Assembly: GCA_015056905.1 (NCBI GenBank)
Contig: SVFI01000003.1
Coordinates: 1-64,000, forward strand
Source: Lachnospiraceae bacterium
GTDB lineage: Bacteria; Bacillota; Clostridia; Lachnospirales; Lachnospiraceae
Reading direction: 5' to 3'
Length of the DNA stretch: 64,000 nucleotides
Below the pieces are notes generated by a model. That model saw only the letters and a program-made list of their open reading frames with translations, did not search any database and was not told where the DNA came from. The translations under genes and the position numbers were made by a program. Below are positions 9,453 to 16,989 of the stretch, in pieces. Within the stretch, counting starts at the first letter, position 1; each line of letters starts with the position of its first letter.

Positions 9453-9962
9453 TTATAATTCGGAATTAATGGAAGGAACATCAAATGAACCAGCCAAAAT
9501 ATCCTGAAAATCGCCTGAAATATCAACACTTGCCGGGGTAATAATGAAGATATAATGTGAAATCTTCTGAAGATTACCGGCAATCGCAAAACATGAACCG
9601 GATGTAAAATCGATAATTCTCTGTGCGACGTCCACATCAAGTCCTTCTAAATTAAGAACTACGGTTCTGTTCGCAAGCAATGTCTCTGTGATTTCTCTTG
9701 CATCTTCTACTGTTGTCGGTTTAATTACACAAACTTCCATTCCACTCACCCCTCTTTTCGGCTGTTGTTTCATAGGTGTTACTTTCGGTGTCGGTTTTGC
9801 TTTCGGAGCTTCGTCTAAATATTCATCTTCCTCCGCTTTAGCAAATACTTTCTTTTTCGGTTTCTCGTCTAAATATTCTTCCTCTGTATCATATTCATCA
9901 TCATAATCATCATATTCATCCGGATTTAACTTCATTGAATTGATTAACTTATCTAATACCAT
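9453..9962 (-). CDS. sepF: Cell division protein SepF
   Basis: FtsZ-binding septum protein that forms rings on the membrane. Residues 1-13 (VLDKLINSMKL) look like the amphipathic membrane-binding helix. A very acidic linker follows (DDYDDEY), with two EYLDE repeats and a basic-proline stretch. The SepF core (about 80-160) starts MEVCVIKPTTVEDAREI. Total 169 residues. The track start 38 codons upstream is rejected because AAGGAG precedes the ATG of MVLDKL. It follows the YggS gene by 19 nt, the usual sepF-ylmE pairing in Firmicutes. Probably replaces or aids FtsA in tethering FtsZ. Confidence 0.95.
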   Translation of the reverse strand: MVLDKLINSMKLNPDEYDDYDDEYDTEEEYLDEKPKKKVFAKAEEDEYLDEAPKAKPTPKVTPMKQQPKRGVSGMEVCVIKPTTVEDAREITETLLANRTVVLNLEGLDVDVAQRIIDFTSGSCFAIAGNLQKISHYIFIITPASVDISGDFQDILAGSFDVPSINSEL

Positions 9963-9981
9963 GATTTTTCTCCTTACACAT

Positions 9982-10680
9982 TTACATTTTCTGACTGTAA
10001 TCTCTCTCCCCGAAAATACTCGTTCCGACTCTGATATAAGTAGCACCTTCTTCAACTGCAACGCAGTAATCACCACTCATTCCCATGGAAAGAGAACCCA
10101 CAGTTACATTATCAATGTTTTTATGCATTATGTCAACAGATAATTGCTTTAAATTTCGGAAATACTGTCGATTTTCCTCTGCATTTTCCACATACGGAGC
10201 AATCGTCATAAGACCTTTGACACAGATGCCCGGCAATGCTGAAATCTGTTCCACAAGTGCTGCCGTTTCCTCCGTTTTCAATCCGAATTTTGACTCCTCC
10301 TGTGCAACATTGACCTCTATCAGTATATTGACCGTCACATTCTTTTTGAGTGCTTCCTTACTGATTTCCTCTGCAAGTCGCAAAGAATCGACACTGTGAA
10401 TGAGATGCACCTTATCCACAATATATTTCACCTTGTTGCGTTGCAGATGACCAATCATATGCCAACGAATATCTTTCGGTAATACCTCGTATTTTTCTAA
10501 AAGCTCCTGTACTTTATTTTCACCGAAATCCCTACACCCATGGGCATACAATTTTGAGATATCCTCCGCCGGATACGTTTTGCTGACTGCAATCAGCGTT
10601 ACATCCTCCTGCTCTCGTCCCGCTTTTTCACAGGCAGTTTTCATATTTTCATAGACTGTATCATAATTTTGAGTAAGCAT
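9982..10680 (-). CDS. YggS-family pyridoxal phosphate homeostasis protein
   Basis: Single-domain alanine-racemase-like barrel that binds PLP but has no known catalysis, implicated in vitamin B6 and amino acid balance. The PLP lysine lies in LIAVSKTYPAEDI, and the late motif SMGMSGD plus VGTSIFGERDY is typical. The second ATG of the ORF is taken as start because GGAAGG is 9-10 nt before it but touches the first ATG, and homologs begin at this point; the product is 232 residues. It sits between the HlyD-like gene and sepF. Confidence 0.93.
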   Translation of the reverse strand: MLTQNYDTVYENMKTACEKAGREQEDVTLIAVSKTYPAEDISKLYAHGCRDFGENKVQELLEKYEVLPKDIRWHMIGHLQRNKVKYIVDKVHLIHSVDSLRLAEEISKEALKKNVTVNILIEVNVAQEESKFGLKTEETAALVEQISALPGICVKGLMTIAPYVENAEENRQYFRNLKQLSVDIMHKNIDNVTVGSLSMGMSGDYCVAVEEGATYIRVGTSIFGERDYSQKM

Positions 10681-10710
10681 TCGCTTCATCCTTCCTGCAT
10701 CATAAACATC

Positions 10711-12111
10711 TTATTCATAAATAAAATCATCCGCATTGACAGTCGAAGCGTCAAGCACAATGTAATCATATTCCGAGAGACCGTATTTCGTATTGGACTT
10801 GACAATCGAATATTCTTCGTTGGAATACAAAATCGTGATGGATGTGAAATCCGCATAACCTTTGTTAATATTGTAAACACCGATAAGCGTTCCCACCTTG
10901 CTAATCTGCATTTTCTCCGCCGAATCCGTCTTACAAATATGGTCACCGATTTTAAAATTACTCGTATCTACATAATAGTACTCATCATCTGCGAAATATA
11001 TTTTCGCCTCGACATTTTTGGTGACAAGCTCGCCTTCTTCATTGTAACTCTCGCGCAAAAACTTACCGGTGGTCCCACCACTCATAGCATCCTGTCTGTA
11101 TGCAATCGGAATCAAAAAGAATTCCTGTTCCGCAATCGCGCTGTTTGGTACTTTAAGCCCTTTTTCCTGATGATATAATATTTCAAGGTCGATGTAACGG
11201 TCCGTCGCAAACGTAATCATGGAATTGGTAAAATCAAGCTTTAAGTAAGTTCCGTCCGCATTTTCAAGAACATTTACTCTTGCCCATGAAGTATATTGAT
11301 TCTTCAAAAACTTTACTTCGACATACTCTTCTTCCAACAGCTCCTGTGCACGCGTTTTTTCCATAGGAATGACAATAGACCAATCCTCGGATTTTAAAAG
11401 CTTATACGCCTTATCCTCCGCACCGACAAGCTGATTTGCCTCGAGTTGTTCCTGTATTTTTTGCTCCTGACCAAACATCTCGTTTGTGACATTCTCAGCC
11501 TTCAAATCCTCATATCCATCAATACCGTACACAACAACACCGCTGGTCGGCGCATACTGAAACGAAACATTGTCCGCCGAACTTCCGAGAATGGAATTGA
11601 TGTTGCTGAGCATATTGTAATTGGACAGTTTGAGTGCCATTCCATCCACCTGTCCCTTAAAATCATATACCTTTTCAAAATCTTTTGCCGTGAAAGAATT
11701 CTGGAAATGAATAATATTATTCTGAATATCTCCGAGGTCTCTGTCAGAAAATAAAATTTCCTCCTCGCTTGACTCCATCATTTCGGCAATTTTACCGGAA
11801 CTGTCAAGCGTATAAATCAAATCACCGCATGCTACATGTTCTGCTTCCCTTGCAAAAAAGTTAATATAACCTGTTCCGCTCGCAGAATATACTGTCTCAT
11901 CTCGGAGGGCAATTCCCTCATATACATTCGGTACACTCAGGGAACCTTCCACAACCTCATATCCGACAATATGTTTCGTATTAAAGTACATAATCATACA
12001 GATAATCATGTAAACAAGAATGACTATAAACACAATCATACCCGGATTCATATGGATTTTTCCCGGTCTGTATTCATTTATATTGGTAATCTTATTACTC
12101 TTTTCCGCCAC
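10711..12111 (-). CDS. HlyD-like single-span envelope protein of the division cluster
   Basis: 466 residues with a short basic cytoplasmic tail, one membrane helix (about 23-42, GMIVFIVILVYMIICMIMYF) and a long outside part. Residues about 65-110 (VYSASGTGYINFFAREAEHVACGDLIY) resemble the biotinyl/lipoyl-like half motif of HlyD/RND adaptor proteins, with coiled and beta-rich segments after it. Such proteins are usually named efflux adaptors, but no ABC transporter or outer channel gene is nearby. The link to yggS and sepF suggests a role in division or wall assembly (inference). GTG start with AGGAGA before it. The promoter is not clear; the upstream gene's terminator lies just before the ribosome site. 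Confidence 0.8.
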   Translation of the reverse strand: MAEKSNKITNINEYRPGKIHMNPGMIVFIVILVYMIICMIMYFNTKHIVGYEVVEGSLSVPNVYEGIALRDETVYSASGTGYINFFAREAEHVACGDLIYTLDSSGKIAEMMESSEEEILFSDRDLGDIQNNIIHFQNSFTAKDFEKVYDFKGQVDGMALKLSNYNMLSNINSILGSSADNVSFQYAPTSGVVVYGIDGYEDLKAENVTNEMFGQEQKIQEQLEANQLVGAEDKAYKLLKSEDWSIVIPMEKTRAQELLEEEYVEVKFLKNQYTSWARVNVLENADGTYLKLDFTNSMITFATDRYIDLEILYHQEKGLKVPNSAIAEQEFFLIPIAYRQDAMSGGTTGKFLRESYNEEGELVTKNVEAKIYFADDEYYYVDTSNFKIGDHICKTDSAEKMQISKVGTLIGVYNINKGYADFTSITILYSNEEYSIVKSNTKYGLSEYDYIVLDASTVNADDFIYE

Positions 12112-12124
12112 ACTGTTCTCCTAA

Positions 12125-12152
12125 GAAAAAGCCTCGGACAGCAATCCGAGGC
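12125..12152 (-). terminator. Terminator of the small P-loop gene
   Basis: GCCTCGGA (12131-12138) pairs with TCCGAGGC (12145-12152) with a 6-nt loop. On the minus strand it is followed by TTTTTCTT. It lies 17 nt after the P-loop gene stop and just before the ribosome site of the HlyD-like gene. Confidence 0.88.
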
Positions 12153-12168
12153 CTAATATTCATTCTCA

Positions 12169-12588
12169 TTATAAAGATACGATAACCTTTTCTTTTAATG
12201 CCTCCGGCAATTCATCTTCATTCACTCCGACACTGAGTACGAAGTCAATTCCGAATGTCTCGCCAAGTTTTTCAAGTTTATCGATGATTGGTGAAATATC
12301 TTTATCTTCCAAATATGCGATATTTAAGAAGTTATCAAGGAACATCATCTGCAAATCATGATCCTGAGAAATGATGCCACAGAGGAATCCAACAAACTCT
12401 TCACTTGTTGAAACCATGTAATCAGATACGTTAATCAGTCTGACTTTATTATTCAGCTCATACATATGTTTACTATTCTTATCAAGGTATACGATATTAC
12501 CGGTAGCATCCAGCACCTGTGCGTTTACCTTATCTAAAAGATGTTTTGTTTTTCCTTTACCCTTATTGCCAACAATTAACTGAACCAT
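12169..12588 (-). CDS. Small P-loop NTPase-like protein, function unknown
   Basis: 139 residues. A Walker A-like motif GNKGKGKTK is at residues 7-15 and a hydrophobic stretch LQMMFLDNFLNIA around 80-92 could be a Walker B strand. Proteins of this type have been labelled PilT-like in Clostridia, but the length is far below a pilus retraction ATPase and no pilus genes are near, so I do not adopt that name. No membrane segment. AGGAGG precedes the ATG. It is a single-gene unit with its own promoter (12670-12698) and terminator (12125-12152). Confidence 0.8.
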   Translation of the reverse strand: MVQLIVGNKGKGKTKHLLDKVNAQVLDATGNIVYLDKNSKHMYELNNKVRLINVSDYMVSTSEEFVGFLCGIISQDHDLQMMFLDNFLNIAYLEDKDISPIIDKLEKLGETFGIDFVLSVGVNEDELPEALKEKVIVSL

Positions 12589-12669
12589 ATGTAAGCCCTC
12601 CTATTGATATGTGTCATTTCGGAAAATTTGTGCAAATTGATGTTTCTTTGCTCTCTTCCGATATTATTT

Positions 12670-12698
12670 ATTATAAATTATATCCTAATAAAAAACAA
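12670..12698 (-). promoter_or_regulatory. Sigma-A promoter of the small P-loop gene
   Basis: Minus strand: TTGTTT, 17-nt spacer, perfect TATAAT. It lies in the 144-nt gap between the carboxypeptidase stop and the P-loop gene, giving a leader of about 70 nt. The rest of the gap is AT-rich with no clear structure. Confidence 0.68.
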
Positions 12699-12732
12699 CC
12701 ATTTTCCACTTTTTTTATAGATTCCTGTCATT

Positions 12733-13731
12733 TTAAATCTGATCAAGTAACCCGGTCATTTCCTGATAAAGATACTGTCTCTCGCTGCAATTCAAAATAA
12801 CGGAAACATATGGGTTCCCCGAAGAATCTTTACTGAGAAGAATCAAACAATTACGCGCTGCCGCTGTCGTACCGGTCTTTCCCCCGACAACAGAAATTCC
12901 TTCCGGCGGTGTATAATCTCCGCGCAGGAACAAATTAGTGGTGGCACAGGAATATTCCTTCGCATTACCCTCAGCATCATAATAAATTGTCTCATATGCA
13001 TCCTGATGGATAATCTGCGTAAACTCGGAATATTTCATTACTTCCTGAAAAATCAGATACATGTCATACGCACAGGAATAATGATCATCCTGTGTCAGTC
13101 CATGAGGATTTTTGAAATTGGAATTCGTGGCACCGAGCGCCTTGGCTTCCGCATTCATCATCTCACAAAAAGCCTCCTCACTGCCCCCGATATTTTCAGC
13201 TATCATGACTGCAACATCGTTCGCAGACTGCATCAAAAGCGCGTGAAGTGCCTGATCAAGTGTCATCTTATCTCCCGGTTCAAGACCGAGAAGCGTTGCT
13301 CCGCTTTCATTAATTTTAACATTTTCGGATGCTGTAAGAACCATATCCAGTTCCCCGTGTTTCAATGCGACAAGCGCTGTAAGTACCTTCGTAAGAGAAG
13401 CAGGTGCAAGCTGAAGATTCTCATCCTTGGCATAAACAATCCGTTTTCCGTTAATATCACATAACACACCGGAAAGTGCTTCAGATAAATCCACCGCTCC
13501 AGTAGGAAGCGTCTCCTCGTCCTGCAGACAAAGCTGCTCTGCAAACGGGCTCGCTTTTCCTTCTTCACCTGCGCTGGAACTACTCTTCTCAAAACGATAT
13601 GCACTTACATTTACTTCCGGGTCATATGCCATCGGAAGCTGATTACCATTACATCCACCGAGTAGCAGACACGCCAGGAACAGTATTGCTGTTATTCTGC
13701 TTCTTTTATTTGTACATTTCACGCCACTCAA
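12733..13731 (-). CDS. D-alanyl-D-alanine carboxypeptidase (S11 family), predicted lipoprotein
   Basis: Trims the terminal D-Ala from peptidoglycan stem peptides outside the cell. The serine penicillin-binding motifs are complete: SLTK (in [11 protein letters not shown]), SAN (in [12 protein letters not shown]) and KTG (in [11 protein letters not shown]). A lipobox LLLGGC near residue 27 predicts lipid anchoring rather than the C-terminal amphipathic helix of DacA; the DacA C-terminal beta domain is also absent, and the protein ends at 332 residues. The start is uncertain: TTG (used here, GAGGAG close before it) or GTG three codons later. It overlaps mgsA by about 26 nt and ends the shape/division supercluster. 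Confidence 0.92.
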   Translation of the reverse strand: MSGVKCTNKRSRITAILFLACLLLGGCNGNQLPMAYDPEVNVSAYRFEKSSSSAGEEGKASPFAEQLCLQDEETLPTGAVDLSEALSGVLCDINGKRIVYAKDENLQLAPASLTKVLTALVALKHGELDMVLTASENVKINESGATLLGLEPGDKMTLDQALHALLMQSANDVAVMIAENIGGSEEAFCEMMNAEAKALGATNSNFKNPHGLTQDDHYSCAYDMYLIFQEVMKYSEFTQIIHQDAYETIYYDAEGNAKEYSCATTNLFLRGDYTPPEGISVVGGKTGTTAAARNCLILLSKDSSGNPYVSVILNCSERQYLYQEMTGLLDQI

Positions 13732-14101
13732 GGTCTCCTCTGCTCAAAGATTTAATGAGAAGTTCCGCTGTCGCAAGATTCGTTGCAAGCGGAATGTTAT
13801 GCATATCACAAAGACGGACTAAATTGTTAACATCCGGCTCGTGAATTTTCTGTGTGTACGGGTCACGCAAAAAGATAACAAGGTCAATCTGGTTGTGTTC
13901 AATCTGCGCGCCGAGCTGCTGCGCTCCTCCGAGATGTCCCGCCAGATATTTGTGAATGTTCAGATTGGTTACCTCTTCAATCAAACGTCCCGTCGTTCCG
14001 GTCGCATACAGTTCATTTTTGCTTAAAATCCCTCTGTATGCAATGCAGAAATTCTGCATAAGTTTCTTTTTGGCATCATGTGCAATCAGTGCAATATTCA
14101 T
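13706..14101 (-). CDS. mgsA: Methylglyoxal synthase MgsA
   Basis: Converts dihydroxyacetone phosphate to methylglyoxal and phosphate, a bypass of lower glycolysis under phosphate stress. The MGS-like fold is seen with [10 protein letters not shown], the phosphate-binding ATGTTG, and [12 protein letters not shown]. The start at MNIALIAHD is preferred (AGAGGG 8 nt before), giving 131 residues; the track's GTG adds three codons. It lies between rodA and the carboxypeptidase, a placement known in Clostridia with no obvious functional link to cell shape. Confidence 0.95.
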   Translation of the reverse strand: MNIALIAHDAKKKLMQNFCIAYRGILSKNELYATGTTGRLIEEVTNLNIHKYLAGHLGGAQQLGAQIEHNQIDLVIFLRDPYTQKIHEPDVNNLVRLCDMHNIPLATNLATAELLIKSLSRGDLEWREMYK

Positions 14102-14121
14102 ATGTAACACCCTCTCTCAAA

Positions 14122-15234
14122 TTACGTATATTTTCTGACACACTGCAAGCGTACATTCAGTACTACCCCCATACCGATGTACAGACTGAGCAGTGATGTT
14201 AAACCATAGCTAACGAATGGCAACGGAATTCCGGTATTCGGCAAAACTCCCGTCGCAACCGAAATGTTAATAAAACTTTGAAAACCTATCAGCGTTGCCA
14301 TTCCCGAAGCAATCAGTGTTCCTGCAAGATCCTTCGCCTTTCTCGCTGCCATCAGGCATTCAAAGGTAATCAGCAACAAGAGAACAATAACCGTACATCC
14401 ACCCAAAAAACCAAGTTCTTCCCCGACAATTGCGAAAATAAAATCCGTCTGGGGCTCCGAGATAAAATTACCGTTCTTTACAGAACTGATTTCATTATTA
14501 TTGAGCCCTTTTCCAAGCAATTGTCCGCTTCCGATGGCTATTTTGGAATTATCTTGCTGATACCCCTGTGTTGTCGAATACTCCTCAGGATTCAGCCATG
14601 CCAGAATACGCGTCTGCTGATAGTCTTTAATCAATTCCTGATCCGGTTGCAGCACAATCGCCAGAAAAATGATGGCAGCAGGAATGACGACGACAAGTAC
14701 CCCGAATATAATTTTATAACTCAGCCCTCCGATAAAAAGAAGCGCACAGAACAATAGTCCAATCATGATACTCGTCGACAAATCAGGCTGTCTGTATATA
14801 AGCAAAAGCGGCGGTATCAACAGCGCTATCATCATCAGTATCGTCTTCAGAGAACTGATGTTTTCCTTATGTTTCATAATAAACTGTGCATAAAATAAAA
14901 TCAACATAATTTTGGCTGTCTCCGACGGCTGGAAACGGATTCCGGCAATGGAAATCCAGCGCTGCGCATTGTTCGTTGTTTCGCCGAAAATCTCCACTAA
15001 AAGCAGCAAAAGTACATTCGCCACATATATTACCCAGTAAAATCGGAGGAACGTTGAGTAATCAAAAAGTGAAATGACTACCATCAGGAACAAGCCCATG
15101 ACAAATCCAAGAATCTGTTTGGACTGGTAGGACTCATTTGCGCTCCCGATCACAAGAATTCCGATGACCGTCAGGGCAACCAACATAAGTATTAATTTAA
15201 AATCATAATCTCTGACGCGATATCTCTTTAGCAT
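14122..15234 (-). CDS. rodA: RodA, SEDS-family peptidoglycan polymerase
   Basis: Membrane glycosyltransferase of the elongasome that polymerises lipid II together with PBP2. 370 residues with about ten hydrophobic helices. SEDS hallmarks include WISIAGIRFQPSE, YRQPDLSTS (conserved catalytic Asp region) and PFVSYGLTSLL near the end. FtsW and SpoVE are close relatives, but the position in the mreBCD-mrdA-minCDE run supports RodA. It starts 4 nt after the minE stop. Confidence 0.92.
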   Translation of the reverse strand: MLKRYRVRDYDFKLILMLVALTVIGILVIGSANESYQSKQILGFVMGLFLMVVISLFDYSTFLRFYWVIYVANVLLLLLVEIFGETTNNAQRWISIAGIRFQPSETAKIMLILFYAQFIMKHKENISSLKTILMMIALLIPPLLLIYRQPDLSTSIMIGLLFCALLFIGGLSYKIIFGVLVVVIPAAIIFLAIVLQPDQELIKDYQQTRILAWLNPEEYSTTQGYQQDNSKIAIGSGQLLGKGLNNNEISSVKNGNFISEPQTDFIFAIVGEELGFLGGCTVIVLLLLITFECLMAARKAKDLAGTLIASGMATLIGFQSFINISVATGVLPNTGIPLPFVSYGLTSLLSLYIGMGVVLNVRLQCVRKYT

Positions 15235-15238
15235 GTTC

Positions 15239-15454
15239 TCACCAAAATACGTTTATTTTTCGTTTGCTGACTTCTATTTCCATTTTCCCCGGCTCAATCT
15301 GAATGTATCGCGATAACACTTTTGCAATATCCTTTTTAATGAGCTCCATCATTTCCGGGGAACAGTTAAAGCGATCCGAAATCAGGAGAATCTTAAGTCT
15401 GTCCTTCGCAACATCTTTTGATCTTTTTTTGTGAAACAAACCTTTTATGCTCAT
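15239..15454 (-). CDS. minE: Cell division topological specificity factor MinE
   Basis: Stimulates MinD ATPase and drives Min oscillation, confining MinC to the poles. After a short N-terminal membrane-contact segment (SIKGLFHKK), the anti-MinCD helix region AKDRLKILLISDR is clear, followed by the dimerisation domain. The start is the ATG of MSIKGL, with AAGGAGGG 6 nt before it; the track's extra 25 codons are upstream sequence overlapping minD. Product 71 residues, a little shorter than the 85-90 typical of enterobacteria. MinE rather than DivIVA/MinJ implies oscillation-type control. Confidence 0.93.
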   Translation of the reverse strand: MSIKGLFHKKRSKDVAKDRLKILLISDRFNCSPEMMELIKKDIAKVLSRYIQIEPGKMEIEVSKRKINVFW

Positions 15455-15467
15455 GCTCTGACCCTCC

Positions 15468-16259
15468 TTAATTCTTCTGGAAAATACCGGCAAAACGGAA
15501 CCAGACCGACTTCTCTTTTTCCGGGTCAAAGATTGGAACCTCTTCTCCCAATATTCTGTTACAAATGTTCATATAAGCTCTGCCCGCGATACTCTGTCCA
15601 CAGACAAGCGGTTCGCCGTGATTGGTCGAGACAACGACCTCCTCATCGTCATATACCGCCCCAATCAAATCAACAGATAAAATATCGACAACATCCGCTA
15701 CACTCATCATATCTCCACGGCGAATCATATCACTGCGCAGACGATTTACGACAAGGTCAACTTTTCCGACTTCGTATGCATGCAAAAGTCCGATAATCCT
15801 ATCCGCATCGCGGATGGCTGACACCTCCGGCGTTGTTACAACAATTGCACGGTCCGCTCCTGCAATCGCATTTTGAAAACCTCTCTCAATTCCCGCCGGA
15901 CAATCAAGCAATATGTAATCAAACTGGTCTTTGAGCTGCTGTGTCAGCTTTCTCATCTGTTCCGGATTTACTGCTGTCTTATCCCGTGTCTGTGCACACG
16001 GAAGCAGATAAAGTCCGGGATAACGTTTGTCTTTAATCAAGGCCTGCTTTATCCTGCAATGCCCTTCCACAACATCAACCAGATTGTAGACAATCCGGTT
16101 TTCCAGACCCATAACCACATCGAGATTACGAAGTCCGATATCGGTATCTATCAGTACTACTTTCTTTCCAAGATAGGCAAGTCCTGTTCCTATGTTTGCT
16201 GTCGTTGTAGTTTTTCCTACACCGCCTTTTCCGGATGTGATGACAATTACTTCACTCAT
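15468..16259 (-). CDS. minD: Septum site-determining ATPase MinD
   Basis: ParA/MinD-type ATPase that binds the membrane as an ATP dimer and recruits MinC. The deviant Walker A motif is SGKGGVGKTTT (residues 9-19), with switch regions VVLIDTDIGLRNLD and ILLDCPAGIE. The C-terminus KSVWFRFAGIFQKN looks like the amphipathic membrane-targeting helix. 263 residues, normal length. It lies between minC and minE in the same transcript. Confidence 0.97.
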   Translation of the reverse strand: MSEVIVITSGKGGVGKTTTTANIGTGLAYLGKKVVLIDTDIGLRNLDVVMGLENRIVYNLVDVVEGHCRIKQALIKDKRYPGLYLLPCAQTRDKTAVNPEQMRKLTQQLKDQFDYILLDCPAGIERGFQNAIAGADRAIVVTTPEVSAIRDADRIIGLLHAYEVGKVDLVVNRLRSDMIRRGDMMSVADVVDILSVDLIGAVYDDEEVVVSTNHGEPLVCGQSIAGRAYMNICNRILGEEVPIFDPEKEKSVWFRFAGIFQKN

Positions 16260-16303
16260 AATTTTTCCTCATCTTTCATGAAATATTTGTCCCCTGCATC
16301 TCG

Positions 16304-16969
16304 TCAATCGAGTGTCTGCAGTAATTCTTCCGTATTCATAAGATCATCAAAGACAATCTCTTCTCCTTTCAGGTATGCCATCTGCGGAGACGTTTGTTTT
16401 TTGCGCCCCCAAAAGCCTTTTCCTTTGTTGTTTCCTTTGTGTTCACCGATACGCAAGGATTCCGGATTCATGGAAAGTGCTGCGACAAAATGCGGATTCC
16501 CGTCCGCTCCCGCATAAGCAGATCCCTCCAGATTCCCAAGCACGATAATATCCTTTTTGGATATGACACAACTTCCTTTTTCCACATTTCCTAAAATGAT
16601 AATACTCTGCTCTGTCTCAAGCACATTTTTGTCTGTCAGGCTTCCCCTGAAAAACTGTGCGGAGTCACTTTCCAGAAGTTGTGCATAGGAGCCGACCGCG
16701 CGGTCAAATACTTCCCCGTTTTCGTCAGATACAACACAAACAATATTCACACTGCTTGTCTCCTGTATGCAATCCAAAATGGCGTCCTCTTCCTCCGGTG
16801 TATTTTTTCTTCCATCAAATGTGACCGCAAGCTTCGCCTTCCCGAAGAATTTTTCGGACTCTCTGAACTTTTCCGAAATCTCAGCCAGAATTTCCTCGAG
16901 TGTCGCTTCATCAGCTATCACAATTTTTATTCCACTCGAAAAACTTTTCAGTCTGACCTTTTCTTTCAT
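16304..16969 (-). CDS. minC: Septum site-determining protein MinC
   Basis: FtsZ polymerisation inhibitor. A variable N-terminal domain (about 1-100) is joined to the C-terminal right-handed beta-helix (about 110-210), seen as repeated SCVISKKDIIVLGNLEGSAYAGADG-type turns that contact MinD. 221 residues. It starts about 20 nt after the mrdA stop and precedes minD by 44 nt. Confidence 0.92.
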   Translation of the reverse strand: MKEKVRLKSFSSGIKIVIADEATLEEILAEISEKFRESEKFFGKAKLAVTFDGRKNTPEEEDAILDCIQETSSVNIVCVVSDENGEVFDRAVGSYAQLLESDSAQFFRGSLTDKNVLETEQSIIILGNVEKGSCVISKKDIIVLGNLEGSAYAGADGNPHFVAALSMNPESLRIGEHKGNNKGKGFWGRKKQTSPQMAYLKGEEIVFDDLMNTEELLQTLD

Positions 16970-16989
16970 GTCATCATCCTTTCCTAAGC

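Noticed and set aside
10711-12588. Type I secretion or efflux operon, or a pilus system
   Set aside because: There is one HlyD-like gene and one small P-loop protein, separated by a terminator, without ABC transporter, outer channel or pilin genes.
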